A stretch of DNA of 64,000 bases from Amoebophrya sp. A120 (taxonomy: Eukaryota > Sar > Dinophyceae > Syndiniales > Amoebophryaceae). This document shows positions 34,654 through 46,739 of this stretch, one piece after another. The position numbers were made by a program, and so were the translations under genes. The DNA is taken from contig CAJINV010000008.1 in assembly GCA_905178155.1 (NCBI GenBank), positions 620,001 through 684,000 of the forward strand, in the 5' to 3' direction. Position 1 is the first letter of the stretch. Each line of letters opens with the position of its first letter. The notes below the pieces were generated by a model that was not told the DNA's origin, did no database searches, and was given only the letters and a program-made list of their open reading frames with translations.

Positions 34654-37600
34654 CTAGTAGACACGCTTCGCCGGGGGGACATGGTGCATCTCATCGTCCA
34701 GGGGCTGGTCGATGACCGGTCGGTAGGACAGTTCGATGGTGGCATCTTCAATGTTGCGGGAGCCCTTCTGCCAACTGAGGGTGTGCTTCATAAAGTTCTT
34801 GTCGTCCCGGTCCGGAAAGTCCTCGTGCGCCTGGGCACCGCGGCTCTCCTTGCGCGCTTCCTATCCTGAGTAAAAACGTTCCCACACCAGAGTCCGGATG
34901 GGGATTTTGCAACACAAACCTAGGTGTTTTGTGAGTCACGCATGACAAGTTGCACTCTGCAGTGTAGTGCAGTTTAGCAAGGGAAGCCGCATAACAAATC
35001 CACCTCCTCATCCTGTTCACAGCATCACAAATTCCAAAACACGATTGGAAATGGCTCTCATGGGGATGCGCGTTACAAGTCTTCCTGTCTTTGCAAATCT
35101 GCATTACAACTCTGGTGTGGGGACGTTTTTACTCAGGATACTTCCGCCGAAAACATCAGCTGTGCCGCCTGTTCAGAAGAAAAACAGAAACGCGTGAAAG
35201 GACTTTTCTTCCAAACCGCAAGAACTACTTATATTGCAATGGATATGGCTTTTTTTGGAACTGTCTAAACTGATAACGGAACTTTTTCGCGACTCTTGGA
35301 TCCTTCCCCGCCTGCTCTCGTGTTTTTTTTTAAAAAAGAGACGAGACTGAGAACGGAACTCGAAGCCGTGCAGCAGGTGCGGAAGCGGAGAAAAGCCCGA
35401 GAAGCCCCGGCCGGGGGGCGCACAGGCGGCCGAGCCATCTCGGCTGTGTGCTAGAAGCGTGGCGACTTTCGAAGCAAAACAAATCCCCGAGCGAGGGGGG
35501 CCTAAGCCCCGCGGTAGCCCTCTCTTGCGCGCCCTCCTCTCGCTGCGCGGCGTTTTTCTTGATGTTATTTTTATAGCCAAGCCAAGTCAACAAACGGGCC
35601 GACCTTGCGCGCTCAGCCGGATACTTGGACGGGAATGCCAGAGAAGGTCGCCCGCCCGCGAAGTTAGACGCGGCGGGGCTGCCCGAGAGGTGTGGCCACG
35701 AAATTAATAACCAGCAGCAACCCGCGGGGACCGAACCGAGCTCCCTACCAACCTAATGAGGCTAACGGTGGCCGCCCAACAACCGCCGTATAATAGATAC
35801 AACCACCCAAGCCCGCGCTCTAGCTGCCACTGCTGGCCCGCGCTCTAGCAGCCGCTGCATGGAGAGCCTGCTACGACTTCCCAGCAACGACGATGAGGCT
35901 CCTTGCCTTTCCATCGGTTAGCCCGCAGTCTTCCACACCCAAGGAGGGGCTCCTTTCTTGGATGTGGCAACCACATACAAGGAGCCCTGGGACACGGAAG
36001 ACGGCGAAAGAACTGCCGGCGTTGTAGCTAAGGCTGGGCGGAAGACCCTATCTATGCCCCACTGCTGCAAAGCTAACCGGCCCAAAAAAAGGCCTCGTGC
36101 GCCTGGGCACCGCGGCTCTCCTTGCGCGCTTCCGCCGAAAACATCAGCTGTGCCGCCTGTTCGAACGACAAACAGGATAAACACGTGAAGAAAGAAGTTT
36201 TCTTTCAAACTGTAACTACTATCGAACGCTCCTAGACTGGGCGCATCTACTAACTTCAATGTCATTTATTTTCGCAAGGGCAGAAACATGCACATGATCG
36301 TGCTGCATGATCGTTCCATATTCTTTCAATCGATTGAGCAAGAAAAGCTGACTGGAAACAGAATGTAGGAAGTACCTGCGTCAGCAAGTTTTCCAACTCG
36401 AGAGTTTCGATCAGGTCGGTGTTCCAGATCATGGTCTTGTCCTTCACACCAACATCCTTAAACTTCTTGTATCAAATGTAAAAATGTCTGGGTCTGGAAG
36501 AGTCATGCTGTTTCTGCATGACACAGAAGGTCTGGCGTGGAAGCTCTAGCATCACAGGTTTCGAGAAGCTTCCGCATTGCCGAACCCGCATGACAAATCT
36601 TCCACTTTGGTGACAGAAAGCGAGCAGCTTTTGCTACCTATGCATGAGAGATTTTTGTGTGTTCTGAAATGCGCATCACAGGTTACATCCTTCCAGACCC
36701 AGATATTTTTACATTTGATATCTTGTAAACGTCGACAACCTTTTTCTTTCCCTCGATCAGGTCCTTTGAATTTCGGTACACGGGGGCGTGCGTCTGCATA
36801 ACGGACTGGAGTTCGGAACGCAAATCCGCTGTGGGAATCGGCCCAGACTTATTGCGGATTTGATCAAACCTGTGTTCGTGTTGCATTGTTACGTACGTCT
36901 GATGTTGAGTTTTTTCGTACGTCAATTAATCCGCCACACTGCTAGTCCTTTTTTTCTAAACATCGACTCTGCCACGGCATAGCTTGTTCCTCTGCCTGTA
37001 AATCTGACCGAAACTTTAACTTGCACCAAGGAGGATACAACAAGAATACCTCTGCAGCGTCACCTCGCCGGCGTTTTCCTTCAGTTTGACTGGTGGTGAG
37101 TTCGGCTTGACCAAGGCGGACACTGTCTCTGCCGCGGTACGGCCGAAGACGACCAAATCCAATAGGGAGTTCGCTCCCAACCTGTTAGCACCGTGCACGG
37201 ACGCACAAGAAGCCTCACCTGTAGTAAGTATGTCATGGCTTTAGTATTCGAGCACGCGGATGGAGCGACCACGCGTGCTCCCGCGAGTGTGAACGAAGAG
37301 GACATGCAGAAGAATCACAGTGGCGTAGTCGTCACTTATCAAATTTCGTTTCTACTCTTCGTAAGTACTACACGTGAATAAACTACGACAGCTACTTCAG
37401 CTGATGCAAGGTCTTCTGACAAGAGTGAGCTCCTACGCCTAGGCTTCGAACAAGAAGTAGCGCACAAGACACATAAACTTTCTGTTCCTACCTGCAGCGA
37501 AGAGTCCTGGCACAATTTTCTCGTCCTTGGTGAGCACCTCCGCCTTCCAGTTCGTGGGGACGCCGCCCATGTTGTAGTGGACGGTCGGCAGCACCGGGAT

Positions 37601-39556
37601 GGGCTCCTTCGTCACGTCCACCCCGGCGAAAATCTTTGCGGTTTCGGAGATACCCGGCAGCCGCTGGGCCAGCGTCTCGGCGGGCAGGTGGTCCAAGTGG
37701 AGGTAGACGTGATCTTTGTGCGGGCCCACACCTCGCCCCTCCCGGATCTCCATGGTCATACTTCTCGAAACCACGTCGCGCGAGGCCAAGTCCTTCGCGG
37801 TGGGGGCGTATCTTGCCATGAAGGGTTCACCTGTGGTCATTATATGCACGGGGAAGATGTTGCAACGAGTAGTAGTTGATGTTGCATTTTTTGTTTGCGA
37901 AGGAAATGCAGCTCAAAAGGCTAAGGCTTCTCATTCGTGCCTCTTTCGCCTCTCCAGAACCGCCAGAAAGCGATTCGTGACCGTGCTCAAATAATCAATG
38001 CCACCGACATCATAGAGGTGGACACGCGGCGAACCAAAGAACGTCTGTACCTTCGCTGTTCTTCAAGATGCCTCCCTCCCCACGGCAGCCTTCCGTAATC
38101 AAGCAGCCAGCTGGGAAAATCCCAGTTGGGTGGAACTGCACGAACTCCAAATCCTCCAGCGGCAGACCGATACGCGATGCCATGGCTGTAGTATTTGATA
38201 CACGACAAGCCGTTTCTTGCGTACCAACAAAAGAATCAAGACAATCAATCGTGAAACGTGCTGAAATAAGTGGATGCATGATCCGTATGACTTTCAATAG
38301 CCAACATCGCATTGAAGGATGGTAAGTACCGCCGCCATCGCCCGTGCAGGTGTGTGCGGACGTACAGGACTGGTAGGCTCGCCCGAACCCGCCCGTAGCC
38401 AATACCGTCGCGTGGGAGCCAAATCGGTGGAGGCTGCCGTCTTCCATGCACAGCGCGAGGCACCCAACCACCTTGCCATCGTCATCCTGGATCAGGTCCA
38501 AGGCGAAGTACTCCACGAAAAATAGGCAATCTGGAGGGCAATTGTTATCGGAAAATGAATTGCGTGTGCGATGAAAATCCGAAGGAATTCCGAAAAAAAA
38601 ATCCACATCGTCCAGCTCGACGACACGGCTGTCGCGAAGATAATCCTGTAGCAAGCACAGTTGCAAAAAATCTTTACCGTGCTTCAACGCCATGCCGTAG
38701 AGTGTGTGCAGAATTGCGTGCCCCGTCCGATCAGCCGCGGCGGCGCAGCGGTAGGCCTGACCGCCTTTCCCGAACTGCAGCGACTGCCCCCCGAAAGCTC
38801 GCTGGTAGATCTTACCATCCTCCGTGCGAGAAAACGGCAGTCCAAAGGACTCCAGTTCCAACACCACTTTCGGTGCCATCCTGTTGCGAGTTGTGTGATA
38901 GGTACCGGTTTGGAATCGCATGAGCCACAAAAATTTCTCTGTCTAAATCGCTTCATTACTCACCCGCCAAACCTGATTCAGTCCTGCAGCCAAGAGCAAT
39001 GTCTTCAAAATCTACCTCTAGTAGTCGTAGTCCTGCTCTCACTTTGTGCCAGATACATCAACTTGCTGAAGACGAGAGTACCTGCACATATGCTGGATGG
39101 CATCCTGGTCCCCAAGCCAGTCCGCACCTTTCACTGTGTCGTAAGCGTGCCACCTCCAGTCATCTTCCGTCATGTTGGCCAGGGCCGCATTTATTCCACC
39201 CTGGGCTGCGACGGTGTGCGATCGCGTGGGGAAAACCTTGGTGATGCACGCGGTGTTTAAACCATTGGCAACCAGCCCTGCGGCCGCCCGCAGACCCGCA
39301 CCACCTGCGCCGATAACCACCGCATCAAACCTGTTTAGTAAGTTACTCGGATCAAACTCATATCAAGTGGAAAGATGTTGACCCGCACAGAGTTGGTACC
39401 TCTCTGCGTGATGAAGAATCTTGATTTTCATCCTACTAAAAAACTGCAATACGAGTGGTCGTGAACGGTGTAGCCCGCGAGTTGCTTTGTGCTAATACTT
39501 CGGGTGCCTGCGCGACGCAGCGGCGCACCGAAGCCGTGCCGCAACGTAGACAACAT
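34654..39556 (-). CDS. SDHA: Succinate dehydrogenase flavoprotein subunit, mitochondrial (SDHA)
   Basis: FAD subunit of complex II, oxidising succinate to fumarate in the mitochondrial matrix. 622 aa from ten exons: 39453-39556, 39082-39330, 38678-38880, 38330-38530, 38051-38185, 37492-37830, 37050-37218, about 36721-36869, about 36376-36469, and 34654-35168 split by an introner. The start [20 protein letters not shown] is a mitochondrial presequence. Seen: [12 protein letters not shown] (FAD), the flavinylated His in [152 protein letters not shown], and the C-terminus PPAKRVY. Two introns are introners; the rest are GT-AG. The family residues [10 protein letters not shown] are restored only if the element and a full TSD copy are removed. 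Confidence 0.96.
34862..35140. mobile_element. Introner, family B, in SDHA exon 10 (279 bp)
   Basis: Inverted ends TATCCTGAGTAAAAACGTT and ACGTTTTTACTCAGGATA. The exact 5-bp duplication is CTTCC (34857-34861 and 35141-35145). It interrupts the conserved SDHA coding block S-A-E-A-R-K. A copy of the same exon segment at 36093-36156 lacks this element and has a single CTTCC. Confidence 0.95.
35240..36092. other. GC-rich segment of unknown origin within SDHA intron 9
   Basis: About 850 bp between the real SDHA exon 10 and its partial duplicate. It is clearly GC-richer than other introns here, with runs such as ccccggccggggggcgc and a doubled phrase (cccgcgctctag). Open frames exist on both strands but I recognise no protein. 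It may be inserted or duplicated material that came with the exon copy. Confidence 0.5.
36093..36220 (-). pseudogene. Partial duplicate of SDHA exon 10 with an empty introner site
   Basis: The 64 bp at 36093-36156 are identical to the SDHA exon 10 start on both sides of the family B introner (34821-34861 joined to 35146-35168), with one CTTCC. About 60 bp of the upstream intron are also related but diverged. Read as an exon, it ends soon after in TTTTTTTGGGCCGG and a stop, losing the SDHA C-terminus. So it is a broken duplicate lying inside the true intron, upstream of the real exon. Confidence 0.85.
36470..36720. mobile_element. Introner, family A, in SDHA (251 bp)
   Basis: Ends TATCAAATGTAAAAATGTCT and its near-perfect complement (gatatttttacatttgata). 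The exact 5-bp duplication is TCTTG (36465-36469 and 36721-36725). In gene orientation the duplication is CAAGA, so neither a GT donor nor an AG acceptor falls at the element edges. One-copy removal gives [12 protein letters not shown] in frame. Confidence 0.94.
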
Positions 39557-40413
39557 GCTGGGAACCCAGACTTATGTGTAGTTACAGGAGATACCCAAAC
39601 TTGTTCACAGCCAAAGCCAAACCAAAAACTACTGTGTTGTTAATGTCTTTTGTTTCACAGGGTCACTTTGAAAAATCGCAAATCGTGAACAGAACGCGAG
39701 TTCTGCAAACAGACTACTTTCAAGTGTTTCGAAAAAAAAGAACGGGGTCAGAAAAAATCGTGGAAGTACTACTTCACACTACTGGTGTATCCTTGAACTC
39801 GTCTTGAAAATTTTCACATCATGGAAATGCCAATGCGTGTATCAATGCGAGTAGTAGGCTAGGCGAAATAGAGAAGTTGGAGGTTAAGTCTCCCTGCTTT
39901 TGAATTGGAAGTTGTTCAAGACTTAAGTATCTACAGGATTGAGCTTTCTCAACATCATTCATCGCCATTTACTCTTTATTCCCTCCAGCACAAAAAAGTT
40001 GTTACCGATGCTAGAAGAGCAGGCCTCTCGTTCACTCATTTACAACACACTCGTATAAGATCTACCTTTTAGCTTTCACTCTGCATTCTTTTTGTCAGTG
40101 CTGCTGCTCTTTAATTGCAGCAAATGCAAGCTCGTCACGGCCACATCCGCAAAAACAAACCTGTCTTTCACTCACACGCTTGTTTTTCGTGTGCCGGAGA
40201 ATTTTTCTATAAGCTTTTACAAAGTAGTGCAGGTGGTTCGTATGTACAAAGGAGAGGACAGCACGCAATTATTATTTCACCACACGCAGCCACTAGTGCT
40301 ACGTACCAGTACGGCCGCGCAACTGCTCTGCAGGAACAAAATGAAGATCCATCGCAAACGCAAAGAGACGAAATATCAAATAATTAGAACGCGGCGTCAC
40401 AAGAGCGACTCTT
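39557..40413. other. Intergenic, nothing recognised
   Basis: 857 bp upstream of the SDHA ATG. Short ORFs without coding character. Confidence 0.5.
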
Positions 40414-41733
40414 CTATTCGTCGCCGTCTTCTCCGTCGTCGTCCTTTGCGATTTTATTGGGGTTTAGGTACGTCCAAACTGCTCCCTCTTCTGTGAGGTC
40501 TGGCAAGCCCCGGGCCTCTCGCCACTCGTGATCGTACGCGTTATTCATCCACAGGAAGTACCGATGATGCGGCAGGTAATCGCCTCAATTTTTGTGATAA
40601 TTTTTGGAATTTTTTCCCCAGGCAGCCGTGGCACAGATCCGTTCTGGAACAACAAGATGCAACAACCTACAGCTCACAGGAAGAAAAACAGCTGCACACA
40701 ACCGACTGCCTTAACGTGTAGTAAGTAGAAGTACCCAAGACAATATGCCATCCGCGTTCTGACACCCTGCGGTCGAGGTATCTCGTCACCGGATTGCTGT
40801 TCTCGCAACGTTCGCGTTCCTTTGCTGCCATCACCCAATCCACGGTGAAGCTGTATGGTTGTTTCGTGCACATGCGACATTAGCTGTTTCGTCTTCTCGA
40901 ACCGACACGAATGGAAAGAGAAAAACTAAAATGAACCGAATTGTAAGTATGATGTTGCGCCTTTTCTTCTCACATGTCATGCCGCACGGAAGACGATACT
41001 TCTTGTTCTTTCTCTTACCGCTTGGGTTTGATTCCGATGGACCCGGCGTGCAGAAACATGGAGATGCAGATCATGAACCAGAGGAAGATTCCCGGTAGAC
41101 CCACCCATAACGGCAAACTCTGCAGCCAGGCTTGGTAGGCCTCGTAGTCTACGGCCAAATCACCCCAGTAGACGCTGTGGAACAGGCCCTCCTTCTTCAT
41201 GCCCCAGTGCTCCCAGTGGTAGCCGTGGTTGTACACAGCTTGATGAAGTGGGTACCTGATCAAAATTTCGGCTTCGGTTTTCGCCTCCCACGGAAAAAAC
41301 GCAACAGGGGGCGATATGGCACGTCGAACATGAACAACATGCAAACTACCCGTGCCGCGGAAAACATTGTGCGATCCAACATACTGTCACGAGCACACAA
41401 TCACCTTCTTGGCGAGCCATCCTTTTCAAACTCGGGTGGAGGCAGCGGGGGCACCGAGAAGACCGGTCCGACGTTGCTCAGCCGAGCGCTCGAGGCTGTG
41501 AAGAGTGACCGAGTGGCTGTTCGTGTGCAAAAGGAAGATGGCACTAGGTTTTGAGAGGCTCGGCTTCCGCGTTGTAGTGTCCCCGGAAGGATGTTAACAT
41601 TTCCTGGTTGTTGCAGAAACACCAGTGCCGCTTTTGGATTTTTGGCTAGTCCACTACTTGCTCCCGTCAGGCTGCTAGCAGCGGAACACCCGGTCGCCGC
41701 AGCTCCGCGCTGCCTAAGCAACGACTGGAGCAT
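40414..41733 (-). CDS. Probable mitochondrial inner-membrane protein, four exons, unknown family
   Basis: Exons 41405-41733, 41019-41255, 40735-40850 and 40414-40583 join in phase through canonical introns to give 283 aa. The N-terminus (MLQSLLRQRGAAATG..., rich in Ser, Ala and Arg with no acids for about 90 residues) looks like a mitochondrial presequence. The mature part starts PLHQAVYNHGYHWEHWGMKK, includes one hydrophobic segment (LPLWVGLPGIFLWFMICISMFLHAG), then a soluble region with many Arg, Trp and Tyr (NPVTRYLDRRVSERGWHIVL, YLPHHRYFLWMNNAYDHEW), and an acidic end. One membrane pass plus a presequence suggests a respiratory-chain or ATP-synthase accessory subunit, perhaps an alveolate-specific one; this is inference and I cannot name it. 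Confidence 0.7.
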
Positions 41734-42706
41734 CGCGTGGTCGACTATCCACTGTGGCTCGCGTGGTCGATCCCTCGGTTTCGGAACGTGTCAAACAAGA
41801 ACCCGAGCTTCCTCATTAATCAACTGCAAACAACTACATTCCAGAATTCGAGACCACCAGCCATTTAAAATAGAACGAAGAGCGCGTGGAAGGGAAAGTA
41901 AAAGTGCTGACCACCTGGCTTTTCTTCAAGAACAGGCACTCGGGGATGATGTTCTCTCTCTCTTGTTCAAAAAAGATTTTTTGTCGCGGGGTGCAACGCA
42001 GACGACCGTAGAAATAGGGCCCTCAACTCCGAAGCCCTCAAGAAATTTCGTTTGTAGTACAACATGTACTTAACTAGTACGACACATGATGACGCTACCT
42101 CGCAGTGGAGAACAACAAAATTCGAACTGGTGGTGCCGACCGGCGGACTTTGGCTCAACTTTTTGGACCGGCAAACAGTCGTCACGGTGTTGCTCTTTTT
42201 GATTTGTTGATTCTGAGTTTTATGCTTGGCAACCTGTTGCAAAATTGTGTATAATTCGAAACTGTCTCCTATGGGAAAAACAGAATCACGCACAGCATCG
42301 AGCGTGACAAACAGGATTTCCATGTGTAAAAGTGATACTAGCAAATTCATGCGGAAAATTGATCGGCGAGTAAACAGTACCGTGCGCGAGCTCGCGCGGA
42401 ACTCTCACGGATATTCTGCGTCAGGGGATTTTTCTTTCGATCAGTATGCGACTTCACACACAAGCTTGTCTTCATCAAGGTACACGAGTCCCGCGAAAAA
42501 AATCATGCCAAATTCCGTTGCGGTGTCGAATCAAGATGATGCTTGCTTGACGACTAGCAATTCACTTTTGCTTCACACTTGCACCACACATTCCCACCCT
42601 TTGTCGTACTACGGGACCAGGAAAATCAGGGCATAAACAACTGCTGCTATTCACATTCAGCCCGCGCGGCCGGCACGAAACTATCGAGTAGTTCCGAGAT
42701 AAGGCG
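41734..42706. other. Intergenic, nothing recognised
   Basis: 973 bp between the mitochondrial membrane-protein ATG and the malate synthase stop. Only weak ORFs. Confidence 0.5.
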
Positions 42707-45700
42707 CTACAGCTTTGCCTGAACCGCGACACTTTGCTGATCTTGTTCTTTGCGCAGTTTTCGGTACTTTGCCAGCGTGTTGCACACGTAACCGCTCGAC
42801 ACGTCCGGCCCATTTTTCAGCACCTCCAGCGCGCACTGGTAGGAGGTTTCCCCTTTTTCCATCTTCTGGTAGAGCTTTTCGTTCTTGTTGTTCGCGTCCA
42901 CTTTCTTTGCAATTGTGTCCATCGCCTGCTCCACTTGCGTCCAGTCGAGTATTTGATGGTGTAGCCAGTTGCTAATGGCCTGCGACGAAATGCGCAAGGT
43001 CGCCAGATCCTCCATCAGTGGCGTTCCGTTGATATCCTGCACCTTCGAGGCACCCAACCCGAGCTGCACCCACCGGGAGATGTAGCCCAATAGCCCCATC
43101 AGATTATTGTGAAGCTCCGCGTCAATTTCCTCCCTGGACAACTCAATCCTGCCGTCCGGCAAGGCAGGCTGAGTGAGGAGCTCCGCCAGCAGAAAATCTG
43201 GGGCGACAGGGGACTGCTCGAACTCTTTTTGAATCGCACCCACGTCGACCTTTTGGAGTTTAGAAGTCCTCAAGGAACATCACGACACTGAAAAGGCTTT
43301 TGCCCCTACCGCTTCGTATTGTACCATATTTCACGCTGCTGCTGTTGAGTCTTCAAGAGGGATTTTCTACTTAGTGCGAGCGCGATCTTAAAAATGAAAA
43401 TGAATATATGCTAAAAAAATAGTACCATGTGATAATGCAGCACATGCAGAGTTGCACCGATCGGCTTTGGGACCCAGGCGGTGCTAGCTCCTGCCTTGCA
43501 GTGGCCAATTTTTTGCTCCAGCATTGCCTTCATATTATCTGGCTCTGCCCACATCCCCTTTCCGATCTGCCCGTACTTGTGCAGTCCGCAGGACACACCA
43601 ATCCGCACGTTTCGCTGCTCATACGCATTCAGAAAAGTCGACTTTTTGATGTCCGCTTTCCGCAAACACTTCTTGCTCTTGAACATTGTGTGGATCTCGT
43701 CACCCACACGATCCAAGAAACCTTTTTTAGAGAGTATGTTTTACCGGCATCACGACCAATATTTGCAGGGAGCAAGGTCAGAGTCAGACGAATAATTTTG
43801 ATCTCCGTAAAATAAGATTAGTTTTTTGATCCTTGGAGAAACGTAGACATGATGAAGAAATTTCAAAATCGATTTGTCTGCTCCATGGTTTGACCCGGCA
43901 GTTTGGCCGCAGTGCGACCCTGCAACGAGAAGCGCAAAACGCTAAGCTCAGCGCACCTACCGCGACAAGGAATATGGAGCAGAACCAAGTGGGAGGCAGA
44001 TGAAAATCATCAGTCATCGACCATTTGGTTCTCATTTTGGATGCTACCGAAACTGAGACGCCATGGAAGCAAAAAAATTCACTTCGGAGCTCAGAAGTTC
44101 GATATCGCTGGACTAGAGGAAAAATACTGACCAGCATGGCATCCGAAAATCAATTTTTCGGAAAACATTTTTTGCGCCATCTTTGGTTTGTTTCAATTTC
44201 GATTCAGACATCTAAGGAAGTTTGTCCAGCATATGCAACCGCAAAATTTTTCTTGCAGCCACTTAGTCGGACACTTACTGCGAATGTTTGAGAAACGGTG
44301 TTTGCTGTTCTCAAAAAGTGTCATCATGTGCGATATGAACGACGCGACTTTTGTTTTCTGTGTGCTGCAAATGCAATACGTTTTATCAAACGGGTAATGA
44401 AACTTGTCAGTGTGTCAAATGGTTGATGTCACCGCACCGTCCTCGTGGACGCAGATGCTCTACGAAAATGGATGGCGCGACACTTGGTACGATCATCATT
44501 CAAAATTGAAACCCGCTACGAACGAAATGGAAATTTTGCGAGATCCTTTTTCCTGAAGTTGCAGTGACGCAGTTGATGATCAACAAATTTCCAATCGGAT
44601 CTCCTGAAAGGCTTGGCATTTTTCATCATCGCTACTACAGCACCAGCATTTGCAAGTAAACAAAAAAAAACGACATCTATCCTGTCCGGACATTTTCTAA
44701 TTTTCCAGTCAGTACCTGTGTTGATGAAGAAGATCCGGTTCTTGACCGCGCGAATGCACTCCACGAGATTCGCGCTGGTTCTCCTTTCTTCGTCCATAAC
44801 GCCAATTTTTATGGAATGCCGCTTGTACCCCAACAGATCTTCGCAGCGGTTCATGGCCTCGTTGACGAAACTGACCTCCTCGGGGCCGTGCAGCTTCGGC
44901 CGTACGATGTAGACGGAGGGATTCTTCGTCCTGCTGTTCTTCCGCAGCTTGAACACGTCGTGCATCGACAAAGTAGCGATGAGAAACAGATCCAGCAATC
45001 CCTCCGGCACTGGCTGCCCGTTCAAGAGCACTGCGTCGGTGAAGATGTGCAGTCCGACGTTTCGATTCAGCAGAACGCACGTGCCCGGCAGATGGCATTT
45101 CGTGGTGTTGTCCTTTGCGGACGTGAACTCCAGGTCGTCATTCATCTTCCGCAGCTTCCCACTCGCGTTGTGGGACTGATAGGTTATGAATATCAGAATG
45201 TGTACTACACGAAATGACGATTCGCCAAACAGAAGGAAGACAAAATACAGCGTCCACGACTGCGATGCTCGGATTCAACATGCATAGAGTTGTTCTCAAA
45301 CTAGATGTAGTTGAAAGGAGACCACGACTGAACCAAAAGAAAAGAGTCGACTAGAAATAAGGTCAGAAACAAAATTATGCGGTCTACTAAAAAACCATCA
45401 AAAAAAAACTTCACCGTCAGCTCCCGCTTCATGAGTTTGAGCCAATTGCGATACCCCTTCGTTTTGTCCGCCGCGTCGACGCTGGCGGTGGCGTCTTCGT
45501 TGTCCATTATGACCGTTGGGCAAGCTTCCAGCACGACATCGGATAAGTTCCACTTGGACTGCTTGCCAGCGGGCGAGCTACTATCCGTTTTGAGCAGCAG
45601 GTGCAAATTGTTGTGCCGGAAGAAGTATTCGCAGCGATTTTTGTTGGTTCCCGGGGGGTCGAGTAAGTTGTACCCGACAAAGCTCGCGGGGTCCCGCAAA

Positions 45701-46739
45701 GAAAGTTCCACGCCGTTCGCAAGCTGTGCCTTGAAGCGGCAGGATGTCGTCCCGCCCTTAATACCCGAGGAGTCGCCGTGCTTCGCCTCCGAGACGCGCG
45801 AGGAGCTTTTTTCCGTCAATTTCACCTGCGCAACGTCTCGCCAGCTGCCGGCCTCCTCCTGCTCGGACCCGAGAGGCAGAATCAGGTCCAGGTACTCGAA
45901 AGTTTTCGCGAACACCTGCAGCCCACGGTTCGGGTCGTAGCCCTTAATAACCGCGGACGATGCAGCATTTTGGGGCAAAACGTCCGCCTCGTAGAGGGCG
46001 TCAAACAGCGAGCCCCACCGACTGTTCGCGGCGTTCACCGCAAACCGCGCATTGTCCACTGGCACGACCAGCTGGGGCGCGTTCAGCAGAGCCAGCTCCG
46101 CATCCACGTCCTCCACTTGGACCTGAAAATCGATTTTGCTCGACAAATTGCCCTCGAAGACCTCCACCAGGTACCCGATTTCCTTCAAAAATTCCAAATC
46201 GGACGCCGCCGTGGGCCCCTTCTCGTCGATCAACCGCTGGATCTCGTCGCGCTTCTTCAGGAGCGCCTTTTGTCGATCCGTGAACTCATACAGGAACAGG
46301 CCCAGCTGGTCGAAGAAATTCGGGTTCACCGTTAAATTGTTGTTCAGCGGCAGGTATCAAATGTAAAAATGTCTGGGTCTGGAAACTTGTGATGCTGGGT
46401 GGCGTCTCATGATGAGGCCAGAAATGCTGGCTCAGCATCACAAGTTTCTGAGCTTCTAGGTGTTGCCTTTTCTGCATGACAAACTGCGTTTCTGCATCAC
46501 AGAAAGATGGAGCTCTTGGGTAACTTGCATGACAGATTCAAGAGTCACGCCAGACAAGCATGACAAACATGCACTCTTCCAGACCCAGACATTTTTACAT
46601 TTGATAGCAGGTTCGGCAGCGCTTCTTTTGACAAAAAATCGAAGAGTTCATCCGCAATTGAAAGCTTCAACGGAGAGGAGGACGAGGCCGAGGACGAGGA
46701 TGCGCCCGAAGACGGGCCACCGATCACGAACTCCTTCAT
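42707..46739 (-). CDS. Malate synthase, G-type, with possible peroxisomal tail
   Basis: Condenses glyoxylate and acetyl-CoA to malate. 788 aa from five exons: about 46607-46739, 45415-46354, 44716-45175, 43426-43721 and 42707-43249. Diagnostic blocks of the monomeric G form: [150 protein letters not shown]. The catalytic DEERRTS segment is intact. The last three residues are AKL, fitting a type 1 peroxisomal targeting signal. Exon 1/2 is split by a family A introner. Intron 3 (43722-44715) holds a dispersed repeat. Length exceeds the usual ~720 because of N-terminal and internal polar inserts. Isocitrate lyase is not in this window. Confidence 0.95.
43881..44500 (+). repeat. Composite dispersed repeat (about 620 bp) in malate synthase intron 3
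   Basis: It begins CCATGGTTTGACCCGGCAG and ends CGACACTTGGTACGATCATC. Its order of blocks (5' block, hairpin block R1 at 44204-44327, block R2 at 44407-44500) is the same as at 53803-54358 in the RCC1-gene intron. R1 contains the stem GTTTGAGAA...TTCTCAAA. It has no coding capacity that I can support. It lies entirely between the intron's splice sites. Confidence 0.88.
46355..46606. mobile_element. Introner, family A, in malate synthase (252 bp)
   Basis: Perfect-looking inverted ends TATCAAATGTAAAAATGTCT and complement. The exact 5-bp duplication is GCAGG (46350-46354 and 46607-46611). On the plus strand it reads GGTATC...GATAGC, but the host gene is on the minus strand, where the boundary is CCTGC|TAT...ATA|CCTGC, so GT-AG splicing at the edges is not available. 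One-copy removal gives ALPNLPLNNN in frame. Confidence 0.95.

Noticed and set aside
35918-36265. 115-codon minus-strand ORF running through the SDHA exon duplicate
   Set aside because: It reads the duplicate in the wrong frame; the SDHA frame stops shortly after the copied part.
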